64,000 nt of DNA from Lonsdalea iberica (GTDB lineage Bacteria; Pseudomonadota; Gammaproteobacteria; Enterobacterales; Enterobacteriaceae), in NCBI RefSeq assembly GCF_002111585.1, contig NZ_LUTP01000004.1, positions 62,001-126,000 of the forward strand, given 5' to 3'. How positions within the stretch are numbered: the first letter of the stretch is position 1; every line of letters starts with the position of its first letter. Made by a program: the position numbers and the translations under genes. Shown here one piece after another: positions 46,815 through 58,031 of the stretch. The notes under the pieces are model-generated. The model did no database searches. It had not been told where the DNA came from and worked only from the letters and a program-made list of their open reading frames with translations.

Positions 46815-47264
46815 TTAATCCGTGAGATGTTTCTGTAGCAGTGAGAGCAAGTTATCGGGGGAGAACGTATCTTCTGTCAGGGCCAGTTCAGCAAAAGACC
46901 ACCAAGCGTACTGGCTTATAACGCGTTTTTCGTTGTCGCTCCCGCAGCTGGCGTCGATCGCTGCGTGGTCGACGTGAACAATAAAGAAGTGATCTTCGGC
47001 GATGACCTCTTCGCCGTTATCCAACCTCATAGAGAATGTCTGCGTGGCGATACAGGGGGAGAGTGATGCCGTCGCGAACCCGGTTTCTTCCCAAAGTCCT
47101 CGTCGCGCCGCTTCTTCAACGCTTTCTCCGCTTTCAACGGCACCGCCGGGCGTGGCCCAATAGATTTGCCCCGCCAGAGTATCCCCGTGATGGGAGAACT
47201 GAAACAGCAGAACGCGTTGCGCCGGGTCGATGACCAAAAGTCGGGAAGCAGGACGGTGTCTCAA
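46815..47264 (-). CDS. Nudix hydrolase
   Basis: A 149-residue protein with a complete Nudix box, from GGAVESGESVEEAARRG to LWEETGF (GX5EX7REUXEEXGU; the R and EE residues are present), which binds Mg2+ and hydrolyses a nucleoside diphosphate-linked compound. PASRLLVIDPAQRVLLFQF is the preceding strand typical of the fold. The substrate is not predictable. Confidence 0.9.
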   Translation of the reverse strand: MRHRPASRLLVIDPAQRVLLFQFSHHGDTLAGQIYWATPGGAVESGESVEEAARRGLWEETGFATASLSPCIATQTFSMRLDNGEEVIAEDHFFIVHVDHAAIDASCGSDNEKRVISQYAWWSFAELALTEDTFSPDNLLSLLQKHLTD

Positions 47265-47468
47265 GGGAGGAAGCCTTAGTTACAGCGTAGAGTGATAGCA
47301 CGATTGTCTGCTGAAGTCGGCGATCTGTCTACGGCGCTCATCGCGGGCGACACTGGTCGGCGACAGGGTGTCTGTGCGCTGTCACGTTACTGTCGGGTGG
47401 CTGTCGTGTTGCATAGAGCGTGCGGGGTATACGCTCATCGGCGTGTTTTACCATTATGGGAAAGAGAG

Positions 47469-47936
47469 ATGAATCCGATAAAATCGTTAAGACTCAACCG
47501 GGCCTGGTCGCAGGAGCAGCTTGCTGAGCTATCTTCATTGAGCGTCAGGACAATACAGCGCATAGAAAATGGTGAACGCGCCAGTCTGGAAACCCTTGGT
47601 GCGATTGCCGCCGCCTTTGAGGTCAAGGTGTCCGCGTTGATGGAAAACGGCGCGACGCCGCAGGGGGCGGGTGAACCGCTGGAGCAGCGTATTCAAGACG
47701 CCCGGCGTCAGGTGCGGGAAGAAAGCCGCTTCTGGCGTGGGGTGATGTTGTTCATCGTGGTTAATCTGGCGCTATTTGTCATCAATCGACTTGCCGCTCC
47801 CCAAAGCCACTGGTTTCTCTGGCCGCTGCTGATCTGGGGCGGGATCCTGATGCTGAGAGCGATAAAACTGTTCCTGCTGCGTGGGCGGCTGGCGCGATGG
47901 GAACAGACGCGACTGCAAAAAATATTGCGGCCTTAG
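47469..47936 (+). CDS. XRE-type HTH protein with two C-terminal TM helices
   Basis: A 155-residue protein. Residues 1-60 are a Cro/CI-type helix-turn-helix (RAWSQEQLAELSSLSVRTIQ, then RIENGERASLETLGAIAAAF). A charged linker and two hydrophobic helices near residues 91-110 and 114-130 follow, with a basic end. It is probably a membrane-bound transcription regulator. I chose ATG 47469 behind AAAGAGAG; the open frame extends upstream to 47292 without family support. Its targets are unknown; the upstream region 47265-47468 may hold its own operator. Confidence 0.85.
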   Translation: MNPIKSLRLNRAWSQEQLAELSSLSVRTIQRIENGERASLETLGAIAAAFEVKVSALMENGATPQGAGEPLEQRIQDARRQVREESRFWRGVMLFIVVNLALFVINRLAAPQSHWFLWPLLIWGGILMLRAIKLFLLRGRLARWEQTRLQKILRP

Positions 47937-48035
47937 TGCCGGTTTCCAAAGATACGTTGACTGCCAAAAGCGCCTGTTCGGATCCCATCAGCCCGATCCG
48001 CTATACTTAACGTCTTGTTTTCATGGGAGGTGAGT

Positions 48036-48938
48036 ATGGATTCACGCTACGGGCGCCTGGTGACGACCGCCGCTATTTTGGCGACCTTAACGGCGCTGTC
48101 GCTTTTTGCTCTGAAGGTTTTTGCGTGGTGGTACACCGGGTCAGTCAGTTTGCTGGCATCTTTGGTTGATTCGCTGGTGGATATCGCCGCCTCGTTAATT
48201 AACCTGCTGGTGGTGCGCTATTCGCTGCAGCCGGCGGATTCCGAACATACTTTCGGTCACGGCAAGGCCGAGTCTCTCGCCGCGTTAGCTCAGAGCATGT
48301 TTATCTCGGGTTCGGCGTTGTTTCTGCTGCTAACCGGCTTCCAACATCTGATCTCTCCTCAAGAGCTTAAGGATCCAGCCGTCGGGGTATGGGTGACGAT
48401 TGTGGCGCTGGTGGTGACCGGTTTGTTGGTCGCATTCCAGCGCTGGGTGGTCGCTCGTACTCACAGTCAGGCGGTGCGCGCCGATATGCTGCACTATCAA
48501 TCCGACGTGATGATGAATGGAGCGATCCTGGTCGCGTTGGGACTGAGTTGGAAAGGCGTGACTTGGGCGGACGCCGTTTTCGCGCTGGGTATCGGCGCAT
48601 ATATTTTGTACAGCGCTTTGCGGATGGCGTACGATGCCATTCAAGCCCTCCTTGACAGAGCGCTGCCGGATGAAGAACGGCAGGAAATTACCGATATCGT
48701 TGCCGCGTGGCCGGGGATCAGCGGCGCGCATCAACTAAGAACGCGGCGGGCGGGGCCGACACGGTTTATCCAGCTGCATTTGGAAATGGAAGATACCCTG
48801 CCGTTGGTGAAATCTCATCAGATTGCGGACGATTTGGAGAAAGCATTGCTGCAACGCTTTCCCGATGCCGATATCATTATCCACCAGGACCCAATATCGG
48901 CTGTTCCGGACGCCCAGCGCGGATGGTGGAACATTTGA
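48036..48938 (+). CDS. fieF: Cation-efflux pump FieF (Zn/Fe, CDF family)
   Basis: A 300-residue cation diffusion facilitator that exports Zn2+/Fe2+ in exchange for protons as a dimer. The TM2 metal site [19 protein letters not shown] (two Asp) and the TM5 partner [13 protein letters not shown] (His and Asp) are intact, as are [14 protein letters not shown] and the C-terminal metal-binding domain ending in DIIIHQDP. I chose ATG 48036 (MDSRYGRL) with GGGAGGTG upstream; the frame reaches 48015. The neighbour pfkA is as in E. coli. Confidence 0.95.
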   Translation: MDSRYGRLVTTAAILATLTALSLFALKVFAWWYTGSVSLLASLVDSLVDIAASLINLLVVRYSLQPADSEHTFGHGKAESLAALAQSMFISGSALFLLLTGFQHLISPQELKDPAVGVWVTIVALVVTGLLVAFQRWVVARTHSQAVRADMLHYQSDVMMNGAILVALGLSWKGVTWADAVFALGIGAYILYSALRMAYDAIQALLDRALPDEERQEITDIVAAWPGISGAHQLRTRRAGPTRFIQLHLEMEDTLPLVKSHQIADDLEKALLQRFPDADIIIHQDPISAVPDAQRGWWNI

Positions 48939-49163
48939 TTCAACCGAGAATGATCACGTAGGCGTTATAATTTTGTAAATATGTGATACTGCACAAGGAA
49001 ATTATTGGTCTTTAAGCCTGACTTGAATCAATTCAGCCGAGGGTATTTGTTATAAAATGCGTACAAGAAGGTGAGAGGTTTGCGTTGTCGGTGTTGATTG
49101 CCGCAAACTTCGCGCACGATATCAAAAATCTGCGAATTAACATCTACAAATCCAGAGGTTGTC

Positions 49164-50126
49164 ATGATTAAGAAAATCGGAGTACTCACAAGCGGTGGCG
49201 ATGCGCCAGGCATGAACGCCGCTATCCGCGGAGTGGTGCGCGCTGCATTAACGGAAGGACTGGAAGTTTATGGAATTTATGATGGCTATCTGGGTTTGTA
49301 TGAAGATCGCATGACGCAGCTTGACCGCTATAGCGTGTCAGATGTCATCAACCGCGGCGGTACGTTCCTGGGCTCAGCCCGTTTCCCTGAATTCCGTGAA
49401 GAATCCGTGCGCCAGGTCTGCGTAGAAAACATGAAAAAACGCGGTCTGGATGCGCTGGTCGTTATCGGCGGCGACGGCTCCTACATGGGTGCCAAGCGTC
49501 TGACCGAAATGGGTTTCCCCTGCATCGGCTTGCCGGGCACGATCGATAACGATGTGGCCGGTACGGACTACACCATCGGTTACTTCACCGCGCTGGACAC
49601 GGTCGTTGAAGCGATTGACCGTCTGCGCGACACGTCTTCCTCTCATCAGCGTATTTCCATTGTTGAAGTCATGGGCCGTCACTGCGGCGACCTGACCCTG
49701 GCGGCGGCTATCGCTGGCGGCTGCGAGTTTATCGTGGTGCCGGAAGTCGACTTCAAAAAAGAAGACCTGGTCGCTGAAATCAAAGGCGGGATTGCCAAAG
49801 GGAAAAAACACGCTATCGTTGCCATCACCGAACTGATGTGCGATGTGGGCGAGCTGGCCAGCTACATCCAGCAGGAAACCGGGCGTGAAACGCGTGCGAC
49901 CGTTCTGGGCCATATCCAGCGCGGCGGTTCTCCGGTCGCTTACGACCGCATTCTGGCTTCCCGCATGGGCGCCTACTCTATCGAACTGCTGCTGCAGGGA
50001 TACGGCGGCCGTTGCGTTGGGATCCAGAATGAAAAAATGGTTCACCATGATATTATCGACGCTATCGAGAACATGAAACGTCCATTCAAGGGCGACTGGC
50101 TGGAAACGGCGAAAAAACTGTTCTGA
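49164..50126 (+). CDS. pfkA: 6-phosphofructokinase I
   Basis: The 320-residue allosteric tetrameric enzyme that phosphorylates fructose-6-phosphate with ATP, the committed step of glycolysis. ATP-site GGDAPGMNA and [12 protein letters not shown], catalytic [12 protein letters not shown] (Asp base), substrate motif [10 protein letters not shown], and [14 protein letters not shown] are all present. ATG 49164 follows CCAGAGGTT; the open frame extends 66 bases upstream without support. A strong terminator follows. Confidence 0.98.
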   Translation: MIKKIGVLTSGGDAPGMNAAIRGVVRAALTEGLEVYGIYDGYLGLYEDRMTQLDRYSVSDVINRGGTFLGSARFPEFREESVRQVCVENMKKRGLDALVVIGGDGSYMGAKRLTEMGFPCIGLPGTIDNDVAGTDYTIGYFTALDTVVEAIDRLRDTSSSHQRISIVEVMGRHCGDLTLAAAIAGGCEFIVVPEVDFKKEDLVAEIKGGIAKGKKHAIVAITELMCDVGELASYIQQETGRETRATVLGHIQRGGSPVAYDRILASRMGAYSIELLLQGYGGRCVGIQNEKMVHHDIIDAIENMKRPFKGDWLETAKKLF

Positions 50127-50156
50127 TTGGTAGTCGGCCCGTTGTGCAGGGTGTAT

Positions 50157-50190
50157 GAAATCCCGTCCCTCAGGGGGCGGGATTTCTTTT
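50157..50190 (+). terminator. pfkA terminator
   Basis: GAAATCCCG (50157-50165) pairs with CGGGATTTC (50178-50186), followed by TTTT. Confidence 0.88.
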
Positions 50191-50308
50191 GGCTGTCATC
50201 CGCAGGCACAGGGTGATAGGTTGACCTAAACTTTTATTGGCGCTGATTGAATTCGCCTTTTCCGGCGGTTCAGCAAGAGCATAATCGCAGAAATTATCGA
50301 GGTTTCGC

Positions 50309-51193
50309 ATGACAAAAGTGACTGTTGCCGCCACGCAGATGGCCTGCACCTGGGACCTGCCCAGAAATATCGACAATGCGGAAAAACTGGTGCGGCAGGC
50401 GCACGCACAGGGCGCGCAAATCATTCTGATCCAGGAACTGTTCGCCGCGCCTTATTTCTGCATCGACCAGAATCCTGAACATTACGCGTTGGCGCAGAGC
50501 CTCGACAACAGCCCGCTAATCAAACATTTCTCCGCGCTGGCCGCCGAGCTCGAAGTGGTGTTGCCGCTGAGTTTCTTCGAGCGTGCCAATAACGCCTACT
50601 ACAATTCGTTGGTCATGATCGATGCGGACGGCAGCGTGCTGGACGTTTATCGTAAAACGCACATCCCCAACGGCCCGGCCTATCAGGAAAAGCAGTTCTT
50701 CATTCCCGGCGATACCGGCTTCAAAGTGTGGCAGACCCGATACGCCAAGGTTGGCGTGGGCATCTGCTGGGATCAGTGGTTCCCGGAAACCGCCCGTAGT
50801 CTGGCGCTGATGGGCGCAGAGATCATCTTCTACCCGACGGCCATCGGCTCTGAGCCTGCTTTCCCAGACTGGGACAGCCAGCCTCACTGGACGCGTGTAC
50901 AACAGGGTCATGCCGCCGCCAACCTGGTACCGGTGGTCGCCTCCAACCGTATCGGAACGGAAGCCAGCAAGTATATCGACGGGCTGGAAATGACGTTCTA
51001 CGGCTCTTCCTTCATCGCCGATCCGACCGGCGCGCTGGTGCAGCAGGCCAGCCGTACCGACGAAGCGGTGCTGGTGCACAGTTTCGACCTGCAGGAGATC
51101 GCACAGATGCGTGCAACCTGGGGCCTGTTCCGCGACCGCCGCCCGGAGATGTATGGCGTGATCGGCACTTCCGACGGCAAAACCTGGAGATAA
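50309..51193 (+). CDS. aguB: N-carbamoylputrescine amidase AguB
   Basis: A 294-residue nitrilase-superfamily enzyme that converts N-carbamoylputrescine to putrescine, CO2 and ammonia. The catalytic triad is seen as Glu in LIQELFAAPYFC, Lys in YRKTHIPNGPAYQEK, and Cys in GVGICWDQWFPE. It lies directly before aguA (three-base gap), so the pair makes the agmatine-to-putrescine route. E. coli K-12 lacks this pair and has sbp-cdh here instead. Confidence 0.94.
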   Translation: MTKVTVAATQMACTWDLPRNIDNAEKLVRQAHAQGAQIILIQELFAAPYFCIDQNPEHYALAQSLDNSPLIKHFSALAAELEVVLPLSFFERANNAYYNSLVMIDADGSVLDVYRKTHIPNGPAYQEKQFFIPGDTGFKVWQTRYAKVGVGICWDQWFPETARSLALMGAEIIFYPTAIGSEPAFPDWDSQPHWTRVQQGHAAANLVPVVASNRIGTEASKYIDGLEMTFYGSSFIADPTGALVQQASRTDEAVLVHSFDLQEIAQMRATWGLFRDRRPEMYGVIGTSDGKTWR

Positions 51194-51196
51194 ATC

Positions 51197-52300
51197 ATGT
51201 CACAGCTGACCACCCCGTTTCAGGACGGTTTCGCTATGCCCGCTGAATGGGCTCCGCAGGAAGCGGTCTGGATGCTGTGGCCGTATCGCCGCGACAACTG
51301 GCGCTCGGTAGAGGACATTATCCCTGCGCAGCAGACTTTCTCCACCGTTGCGGCGACGATTGCTCAGACCACGCCGGTCTTCATGGGCGTCCCGGCGGCG
51401 GAGATGGCGCGTGCGCGGAGTATCATGCCCGCCAGCGTCACGCTGGTTGAGATTGAGAGCGACGATGCCTGGATGCGCGACACCGGGCCGACGATGGTGC
51501 TTAATCCCGCGGGAGAACGCCGCGGCGTCGACTGGCAGTTCAACGCCTGGGGCGGAGAGCTGGGCGGTTTGTATACGGACTGGCGCCAAGATGAACAGGT
51601 CGCGCAGCAGGTGCTGGCCCACCACCACGACGCTCGCTATGTCGCGCCACTGGTGCTGGAAGGCGGTTCTATCCATACCGACGGCGAAGGTACGCTACTG
51701 ACCACGGTGGAGTGTCTGCTCAATCCCAACCGCAATCCGCATTTGGACAAGGCGCAGATCGAGCAATTGCTGACGGATTATTTGGGTGTATCGGCCTTTA
51801 TCTGGCTGGAGTCCGGCGTTTACAACGATGAGACGGACGGGCATATCGACAACATGTGCTGCTTCGTGCGTCCCGGCGAGGTTGCGCTGCATTGGACCGA
51901 AGATGAAAACGATCCCCAATATGCTCGCTCCATGGCGGCGTATCAGGTGCTCTCTAAGGCGCGTGATGCACACGGTCGACATCTGAAAATCTGGAAATTG
52001 CCTGCGCCGGGTCCGCTTTTCATGACCCAGGCTGAAGCGGAGGGGGTCGACGTCGACGGGGAAGCGATTGAGCGTATCGCCGGTTCTCGTCTGGCGGGGT
52101 CTTACGTCAACTTTCTCATCAGCAATCGTCAGGTGATTTATCCGTTGCTGGATAAACGTACGGACCGTCAGGCGCACGCATTATTGCAGCAAATGTTCCC
52201 TGATCACCTGATCAGCGGCGTGCCCGCGCGTGAAATCTTGCTGGGCGGAGGAAATATCCACTGCATCACTCAGCAGATCCCGTCCGCGCGCGCGGAATAA
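51197..52300 (+). CDS. aguA: Agmatine deiminase AguA
   Basis: A 367-residue agmatine iminohydrolase of the pentein fold, producing N-carbamoylputrescine and ammonia from agmatine. Family blocks are [48 protein letters not shown] (catalytic His/Asp region), and the C-terminal [15 protein letters not shown] with the catalytic Cys. The order aguB-aguA and the tight spacing suggest one transcript, ended by a bidirectional terminator before tpiA. Confidence 0.95.
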   Translation: MSQLTTPFQDGFAMPAEWAPQEAVWMLWPYRRDNWRSVEDIIPAQQTFSTVAATIAQTTPVFMGVPAAEMARARSIMPASVTLVEIESDDAWMRDTGPTMVLNPAGERRGVDWQFNAWGGELGGLYTDWRQDEQVAQQVLAHHHDARYVAPLVLEGGSIHTDGEGTLLTTVECLLNPNRNPHLDKAQIEQLLTDYLGVSAFIWLESGVYNDETDGHIDNMCCFVRPGEVALHWTEDENDPQYARSMAAYQVLSKARDAHGRHLKIWKLPAPGPLFMTQAEAEGVDVDGEAIERIAGSRLAGSYVNFLISNRQVIYPLLDKRTDRQAHALLQQMFPDHLISGVPAREILLGGGNIHCITQQIPSARAE

Positions 52301-52310
52301 TGTCACCCAT

Positions 52311-52340
52311 AAAAAAACGGCTCCAAGAAGGAGCCGTTTT
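52311..52340. terminator. Bidirectional terminator between aguA and tpiA
   Basis: AAAACGGCTCC (52314-52324), loop AAGAA, GGAGCCGTTTT (52330-52340), with A's on the left giving a U-tract on the minus strand as well. It serves the convergent aguA and tpiA. Confidence 0.92.
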
Positions 52341-52368
52341 CATACCGATAACAAAAGACCGTTGGGCG

Positions 52369-53136
52369 TTACGCGCCTTTGGCTTCTGCTGCGGCTTTTA
52401 CGATCACGGCAAAAGCGTCTGCTTTCAGTGAAGCGCCGCCAACCAGCGCGCCATCGATATCCGGCTGAGTGAAGAGTTCAGCTGCGTTGGACGCGTTAAC
52501 GGAACCGCCGTACTGGATGATGACCTGTTCTGCTACCGCGGCATCCTGTTTAGCGATGTGGCTACGGATGAATTTGTGGATAGCCTGCGCCTGCGCCGGA
52601 GTGGCGGATTTGCCAGTACCGATAGCCCAGATAGGTTCGTAGGCGATAACGGCATTTTCAAAAGCTTTGGCGCCCAGCGTGTTCAGAACGGCATCCAACT
52701 GACGAGCACAAACGCTTTCAGTCTGACCCGCTTCGTTTTCTGCTTCAGTTTCGCCGATGCACAGAACCGGAGTCAGACCGGCTTCTTTCAGTACGCCGAA
52801 TTTTTTAGCAACGAATTCATCGCTTTCTTTGTGATAGGTGCGGCGTTCTGAGTGACCGATGATGATGTATTTAGCGCCGATGTCTTTCAGCATGTCGGCA
52901 GAGGTTTCGCCGGTGAATGCGCCGGAAAGGTTTACATCAACGTTCTGCGCGCCCAGGGCAATACGGCTGCCAGACAGTTCGTGTTTAGCCTGACCCAGGT
53001 AAACAGCTGGCGGAGCGATTGCTACGTCACAGCCCGCGACTGCGGACAGTTCGTTACGCAGGCCGGCAATCAGTTCGTGAACCATGTGGGTGCTACCGTT
53101 CAACTTCCAGTTGCCCATGACTAAGGGGTGTCGCAT
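52369..53136 (-). CDS. tpiA: Triose-phosphate isomerase
   Basis: A 255-residue TIM barrel that interconverts dihydroxyacetone phosphate and glyceraldehyde-3-phosphate. Catalytic residues are visible: Lys in MGNWKLNGS, His in [12 protein letters not shown], and Glu in [16 protein letters not shown] (loop 6), with the phosphate loop YGGSVNASN. It stands alone behind a GAGGAAAAAA ribosome site. Confidence 0.98.
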   Translation of the reverse strand: MRHPLVMGNWKLNGSTHMVHELIAGLRNELSAVAGCDVAIAPPAVYLGQAKHELSGSRIALGAQNVDVNLSGAFTGETSADMLKDIGAKYIIIGHSERRTYHKESDEFVAKKFGVLKEAGLTPVLCIGETEAENEAGQTESVCARQLDAVLNTLGAKAFENAVIAYEPIWAIGTGKSATPAQAQAIHKFIRSHIAKQDAAVAEQVIIQYGGSVNASNAAELFTQPDIDGALVGGASLKADAFAVIVKAAAEAKGA

Positions 53137-53262
53137 CTTTTTTCCTCCAGACGGATAGCAAGTTAATCAATACGTCACTGCCGCTCGGCAGTGTAACCTG
53201 ACGACAGTATAAAGATGAAAAGACCTCGTGGCTCTGTTTTTCGTGCCTAATAACGGCTTTGA

Positions 53263-53853
53263 TCAATATTCTGCCAGCGTGAGCTTAATCGGTTCAACCG
53301 CGAACGTTAGCCCTTTTTCGCCCCCATCTGCCACCACATATCGCAGCGCTCCCTCCTCCTGTTGGAAGAAGGGATGACCCTTACCTTGCGCCAGTAGCGT
53401 GTCGACTTTTCTCAGGCTTTGTTCACGCGTCAACGAGGGAACAAATACCCGCAGCAGCGCGGCCATGTACTCCTGCGCCTGTTTGCGTCGGCCCGCTTCG
53501 TCAGGATCTTTCAAGCCCGGTAGTAAGGTAATTTGCAGCGTTTTGATCTTGCCCGTGCCTTTCTCAAGTGCGGTAGAGGAGTACAGCATATCGCTGATCT
53601 TGCTGGCGGCGCGGGTCAGCATGGGGGCGTCCTCATTGGTATCTACGACCCGGTATTCCCCCATTGGCAGCGTCGGATTGCTGAGGTTATAACGAGTGCG
53701 AAACTGGACGATAGTCATGTCGAACGTCGGCGAGCCGGCCAGCAGATAGGGCGCAGCAGGACCTTTGTGCTGAAACAGCGCGTCTGCCCTGACGGCGCTG
53801 GCCTGATGTATTCCGGCGGTGAGCAAGCAAAGGATAAGTAGAGATTTTTTCAT
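53263..53853 (-). CDS. yiiQ: DUF1454 family secreted protein YiiQ
   Basis: A 196-residue periplasmic protein: the signal peptide ends near HQASAVRADA, and the mature region matches the YiiQ/DUF1454 family (for example FDMTIVQFRTRYNLSNPTLP). It has no catalytic motif or cysteine pattern that suggests a function. It sits between tpiA and yiiR, as in E. coli. Confidence 0.88.
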   Translation of the reverse strand: MKKSLLILCLLTAGIHQASAVRADALFQHKGPAAPYLLAGSPTFDMTIVQFRTRYNLSNPTLPMGEYRVVDTNEDAPMLTRAASKISDMLYSSTALEKGTGKIKTLQITLLPGLKDPDEAGRRKQAQEYMAALLRVFVPSLTREQSLRKVDTLLAQGKGHPFFQQEEGALRYVVADGGEKGLTFAVEPIKLTLAEY

Positions 53854-54017
53854 AGCGTGTTCGTTAATGTCGTCGCAGTAGCCGTTATGCCGTAAAGCGG
53901 CCTTGTGATTAAAGCGGTATTAGTTAGGGATTGTCAAAATTCGCGTAAAAAATACGAGAGAAATCGTTCATTAAGGTAAACTCGTCGCCAGAAAACAGCT
54001 ATCAGAATAGGCTTGAG

Positions 54018-54440
54018 ATGACAGTGCAACAGTGGTGTTTTTCTTTTCGTGGCCGTCTTGGGCGGCGGGAATTTTGGCTGTGGATGGTGACCTGGGTGGT
54101 GCTGACAATTGCGCTCTTCGCATTGGCGGGGCAGAACTGGTTGCCGACTCAGACTGCCGCCTTCGCGCTAGTGGCGTTGATGTGGCCCACCTCTGCGGTA
54201 CTGATAAAACGACTGCATGACCGCAACAAGAGCGGGTGGTGGGCATTGTTGCTCGTGTTGGCGTGGCTATTGGGCAGCGGCAACTGGTATATGCTGTCGT
54301 CGCTCGGACAATGGGGGCTGGGGAGGTTCATTCCTGCGTTGATTGGCATCATGATGCTGTTGGACTGCGGTTCTTTCGCGGGAACGCCGGGCGCTAACCG
54401 ATTTGGCTCAGAGCCGGAGCCGTTGCGGCTCCGCTCCTGA
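54018..54440 (+). CDS. yiiR: DUF805 family membrane protein YiiR
   Basis: A 140-residue inner-membrane protein with four hydrophobic helices. The DUF805 signature FRGRLGRREFWLW is at the N-terminus and LIKRLHDRNKSGWWALL is in the middle. The N-terminus MTVQQWCFSF closely follows E. coli YiiR. It converges with fpr (three-base gap). The function is unknown. Confidence 0.88.
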   Translation: MTVQQWCFSFRGRLGRREFWLWMVTWVVLTIALFALAGQNWLPTQTAAFALVALMWPTSAVLIKRLHDRNKSGWWALLLVLAWLLGSGNWYMLSSLGQWGLGRFIPALIGIMMLLDCGSFAGTPGANRFGSEPEPLRLRS

Positions 54441-54443
54441 TCT

Positions 54444-55190
54444 TTACCAGTAGTTTTCCGCCGTAATGTTACCGGGGCGACGGCGCAGATGTTTGGTCAT
54501 CTGTCGTTCGTCTTTCAGCAGTTGCTGCGTATCCCGCACCATCTGCGGATTGCCGCACACCATCACATGGCTGGTCGCGGCATCCATCGGCAGGCCGACC
54601 GCGGCTTCCAGCGCGCCGCTGGCGATCAACGCCGGAACGCGTCCGGTGAGTGAACCGGCTGACTCTTCACGACTCACGACCGTTTGAATATGCAGCTTGC
54701 CGTTGTAGCGCTGTTGCAGCTGTTGCATGAGCGGCAAATAGCTCAGATCGCGGGCGAAGCGCGCGGCATGCACCAACACGATGTTCTGGAAGCGTTCTAG
54801 GTCGCGGCCTTCCTCCAAAATGGAGAGATAAGGACCGATAGCCGTGCCGGTCGCCAGCATCCATAGTGTGTCGCAGGGCGGCACTTCTTCCAGTACGAAG
54901 AAGCCGGCGGCTTCCTGTGTGATAAGCAGTTCGTCGTTGTCTTTAAGCTGATGCAGACGGGGGCTGAGCTTGCCTTCCGGCACATCCACTAAATAGAACT
55001 CCAGCGTATCGTTGCTGGGCGCATTCACGTAAGAGTAGGCGCGTTGCACTCGCTCCCCGTCGACATCCAGCGCCAGCTTGGCGTACTGCCCGGCGGTGAA
55101 TGTATTGACCGGGGCGCGTACCCGGAGGCTGAACAGACTTTCCGTCCAATTTTCTACCTCAACCACCTTTCCCGTTAGCCATACTGCCAT
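54444..55190 (-). CDS. fpr: Flavodoxin/ferredoxin-NADP+ reductase Fpr
   Basis: A 248-residue FAD enzyme that passes electrons between NADPH and flavodoxin or ferredoxin. The FAD motif is RAYSYVNAPS, the NADP(H) motif is ATGTAIGPYLSILE, and the C-terminus ends in the aromatic TAENYW-type tail that stacks on the flavin. In E. coli fpr belongs to the SoxRS regulon; I did not identify a SoxS box. Confidence 0.95.
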   Translation of the reverse strand: MAVWLTGKVVEVENWTESLFSLRVRAPVNTFTAGQYAKLALDVDGERVQRAYSYVNAPSNDTLEFYLVDVPEGKLSPRLHQLKDNDELLITQEAAGFFVLEEVPPCDTLWMLATGTAIGPYLSILEEGRDLERFQNIVLVHAARFARDLSYLPLMQQLQQRYNGKLHIQTVVSREESAGSLTGRVPALIASGALEAAVGLPMDAATSHVMVCGNPQMVRDTQQLLKDERQMTKHLRRRPGNITAENYW

Positions 55191-55355
55191 AGATCGAATA
55201 CTCCTGTTTCAGCCTGCCGCGAGAGGCACGATATCCCGCTCTGAAAATAAATTAACATGGCTGTGCATAGGGTCTTCTCCGATACAGAGCCGATGTATGT
55301 CGGCTCCTAAGATACGCGATCTTTTAACAGCTGTGAAACAGTGTGAGTTTAGGTT

Positions 55356-56366
55356 TTATAACAGAAATTCATGTAGCGCCTGATCTTTGCGATCGAGGTA
55401 GTGGGTCGAACGGATCCGGCGAATGGTGCGAGATTTGCCTCGGATCAACAGCGTTTCCGTCGTTGCCATATTGCCGCTACGGGCGATGCCTTCCAGAAGG
55501 TCGCCCTTGGTGATACCGGTGGCGGAGAAGATGACGTTGTCGTTGCGGGCCATATCCCCCAGCGCCAGTACGTTGCCGGCCTCGATACCCATTTCGCGGC
55601 AGCGTGCCAATTCCTGCTCGCCGATACGGCGGTTTTCTTCGTTATCGCCTTTCACTTCGTGGCGTGCGAGCAGGCGACCCTGCATGTCGCCGTCCAGCGC
55701 GCGGATCACCGCCGCGGAGATCACGCCTTCCGGCGCCCCGCCGATGCCGTACAGCACATCGACTTCGCTGTCCGGCATACAGGTGAGGATAGACGCAGCT
55801 ACATCTCCATCCGGGATGGCGAAGACCTTCACGCCCAGGCGCTGCATGTCGGCAATGATGGCGTCATGACGGGGCTTGGCCAGCGTGGTGACCGTCAATT
55901 CATGCAGCGGTTTGTTCAGTTTTTTCGCGACCGCGCGCAGATTTTCTTCCAGCGGACGATTCAGATCGATCGCGCCTTTGGCCTGAGGACCGACAATCAG
56001 TTTTTCCATGTACATGTCCGGCGCGTGCAGGAACGCCCCTTTCTCCGCGACGGCTAATACGGCGAGCGCGTTGGCCTGGCCCATCGCCGTCATGCGGGTG
56101 CCCTCGATCGGGTCGACGGCGATATCCACTGCATCCCCCTGACCGGTTCCTACCGCTTCGCCGATGTACAGCATGGGAGCTTCGTCGATTTCACCTTCGC
56201 CGATGACGATCTGACCGTCAATGTCGACCTGATTCAGCATAATGCGCATGGCTTGAACCGCCGCGTTGTCCGCCGCGTTTTTATCGCCGCGCCCCAGCCA
56301 TTTGTAACCGGCCAGCGCCGCTGCCTCGGTGACGCGGGAAAACTCGATGGCTAATTCACGTTTCAT
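55356..56366 (-). CDS. glpX: Class II fructose-1,6-bisphosphatase GlpX
   Basis: A 336-residue Mg/Mn-dependent phosphatase that makes fructose-6-phosphate in gluconeogenesis. Metal- and substrate-site motifs: GEGEIDEAPMLYIGE, DPIEGTRMTAMG, and YGIGGAPEGVISAA. It is the last gene of the glpFKX set; 142 bases separate it from glpK, with a hairpin between, so it may be only partly co-transcribed. Confidence 0.95.
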   Translation of the reverse strand: MKRELAIEFSRVTEAAALAGYKWLGRGDKNAADNAAVQAMRIMLNQVDIDGQIVIGEGEIDEAPMLYIGEAVGTGQGDAVDIAVDPIEGTRMTAMGQANALAVLAVAEKGAFLHAPDMYMEKLIVGPQAKGAIDLNRPLEENLRAVAKKLNKPLHELTVTTLAKPRHDAIIADMQRLGVKVFAIPDGDVAASILTCMPDSEVDVLYGIGGAPEGVISAAVIRALDGDMQGRLLARHEVKGDNEENRRIGEQELARCREMGIEAGNVLALGDMARNDNVIFSATGITKGDLLEGIARSGNMATTETLLIRGKSRTIRRIRSTHYLDRKDQALHEFLL

Positions 56367-56449
56367 GGATATCTGTCCGTTATTTCTGGCAAGAATAAGT
56401 GCGGCAATATTATCACAGGGGTAGGAACGGGCGATAAAGCGGCGGGGAG

Positions 56450-56473
56450 AAAATGGGCGCGGCAGATGCGCCC
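56450..56473 (-). terminator. Hairpin between glpK and glpX
   Basis: On the minus strand GGGCGC, ATCTGCC and GCGCCC form a six-base stem (56455-56473), followed by ATTTTC. It is probably a partial terminator after glpK. Confidence 0.5.
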
Positions 56474-56508
56474 GATCAATATTGCGAAGGATTTAAGCTG
56501 CGGACGAT

Positions 56509-58019
<1,511 letters not shown>

Positions 58020-58031
58020 AGAAGTGGTCCT

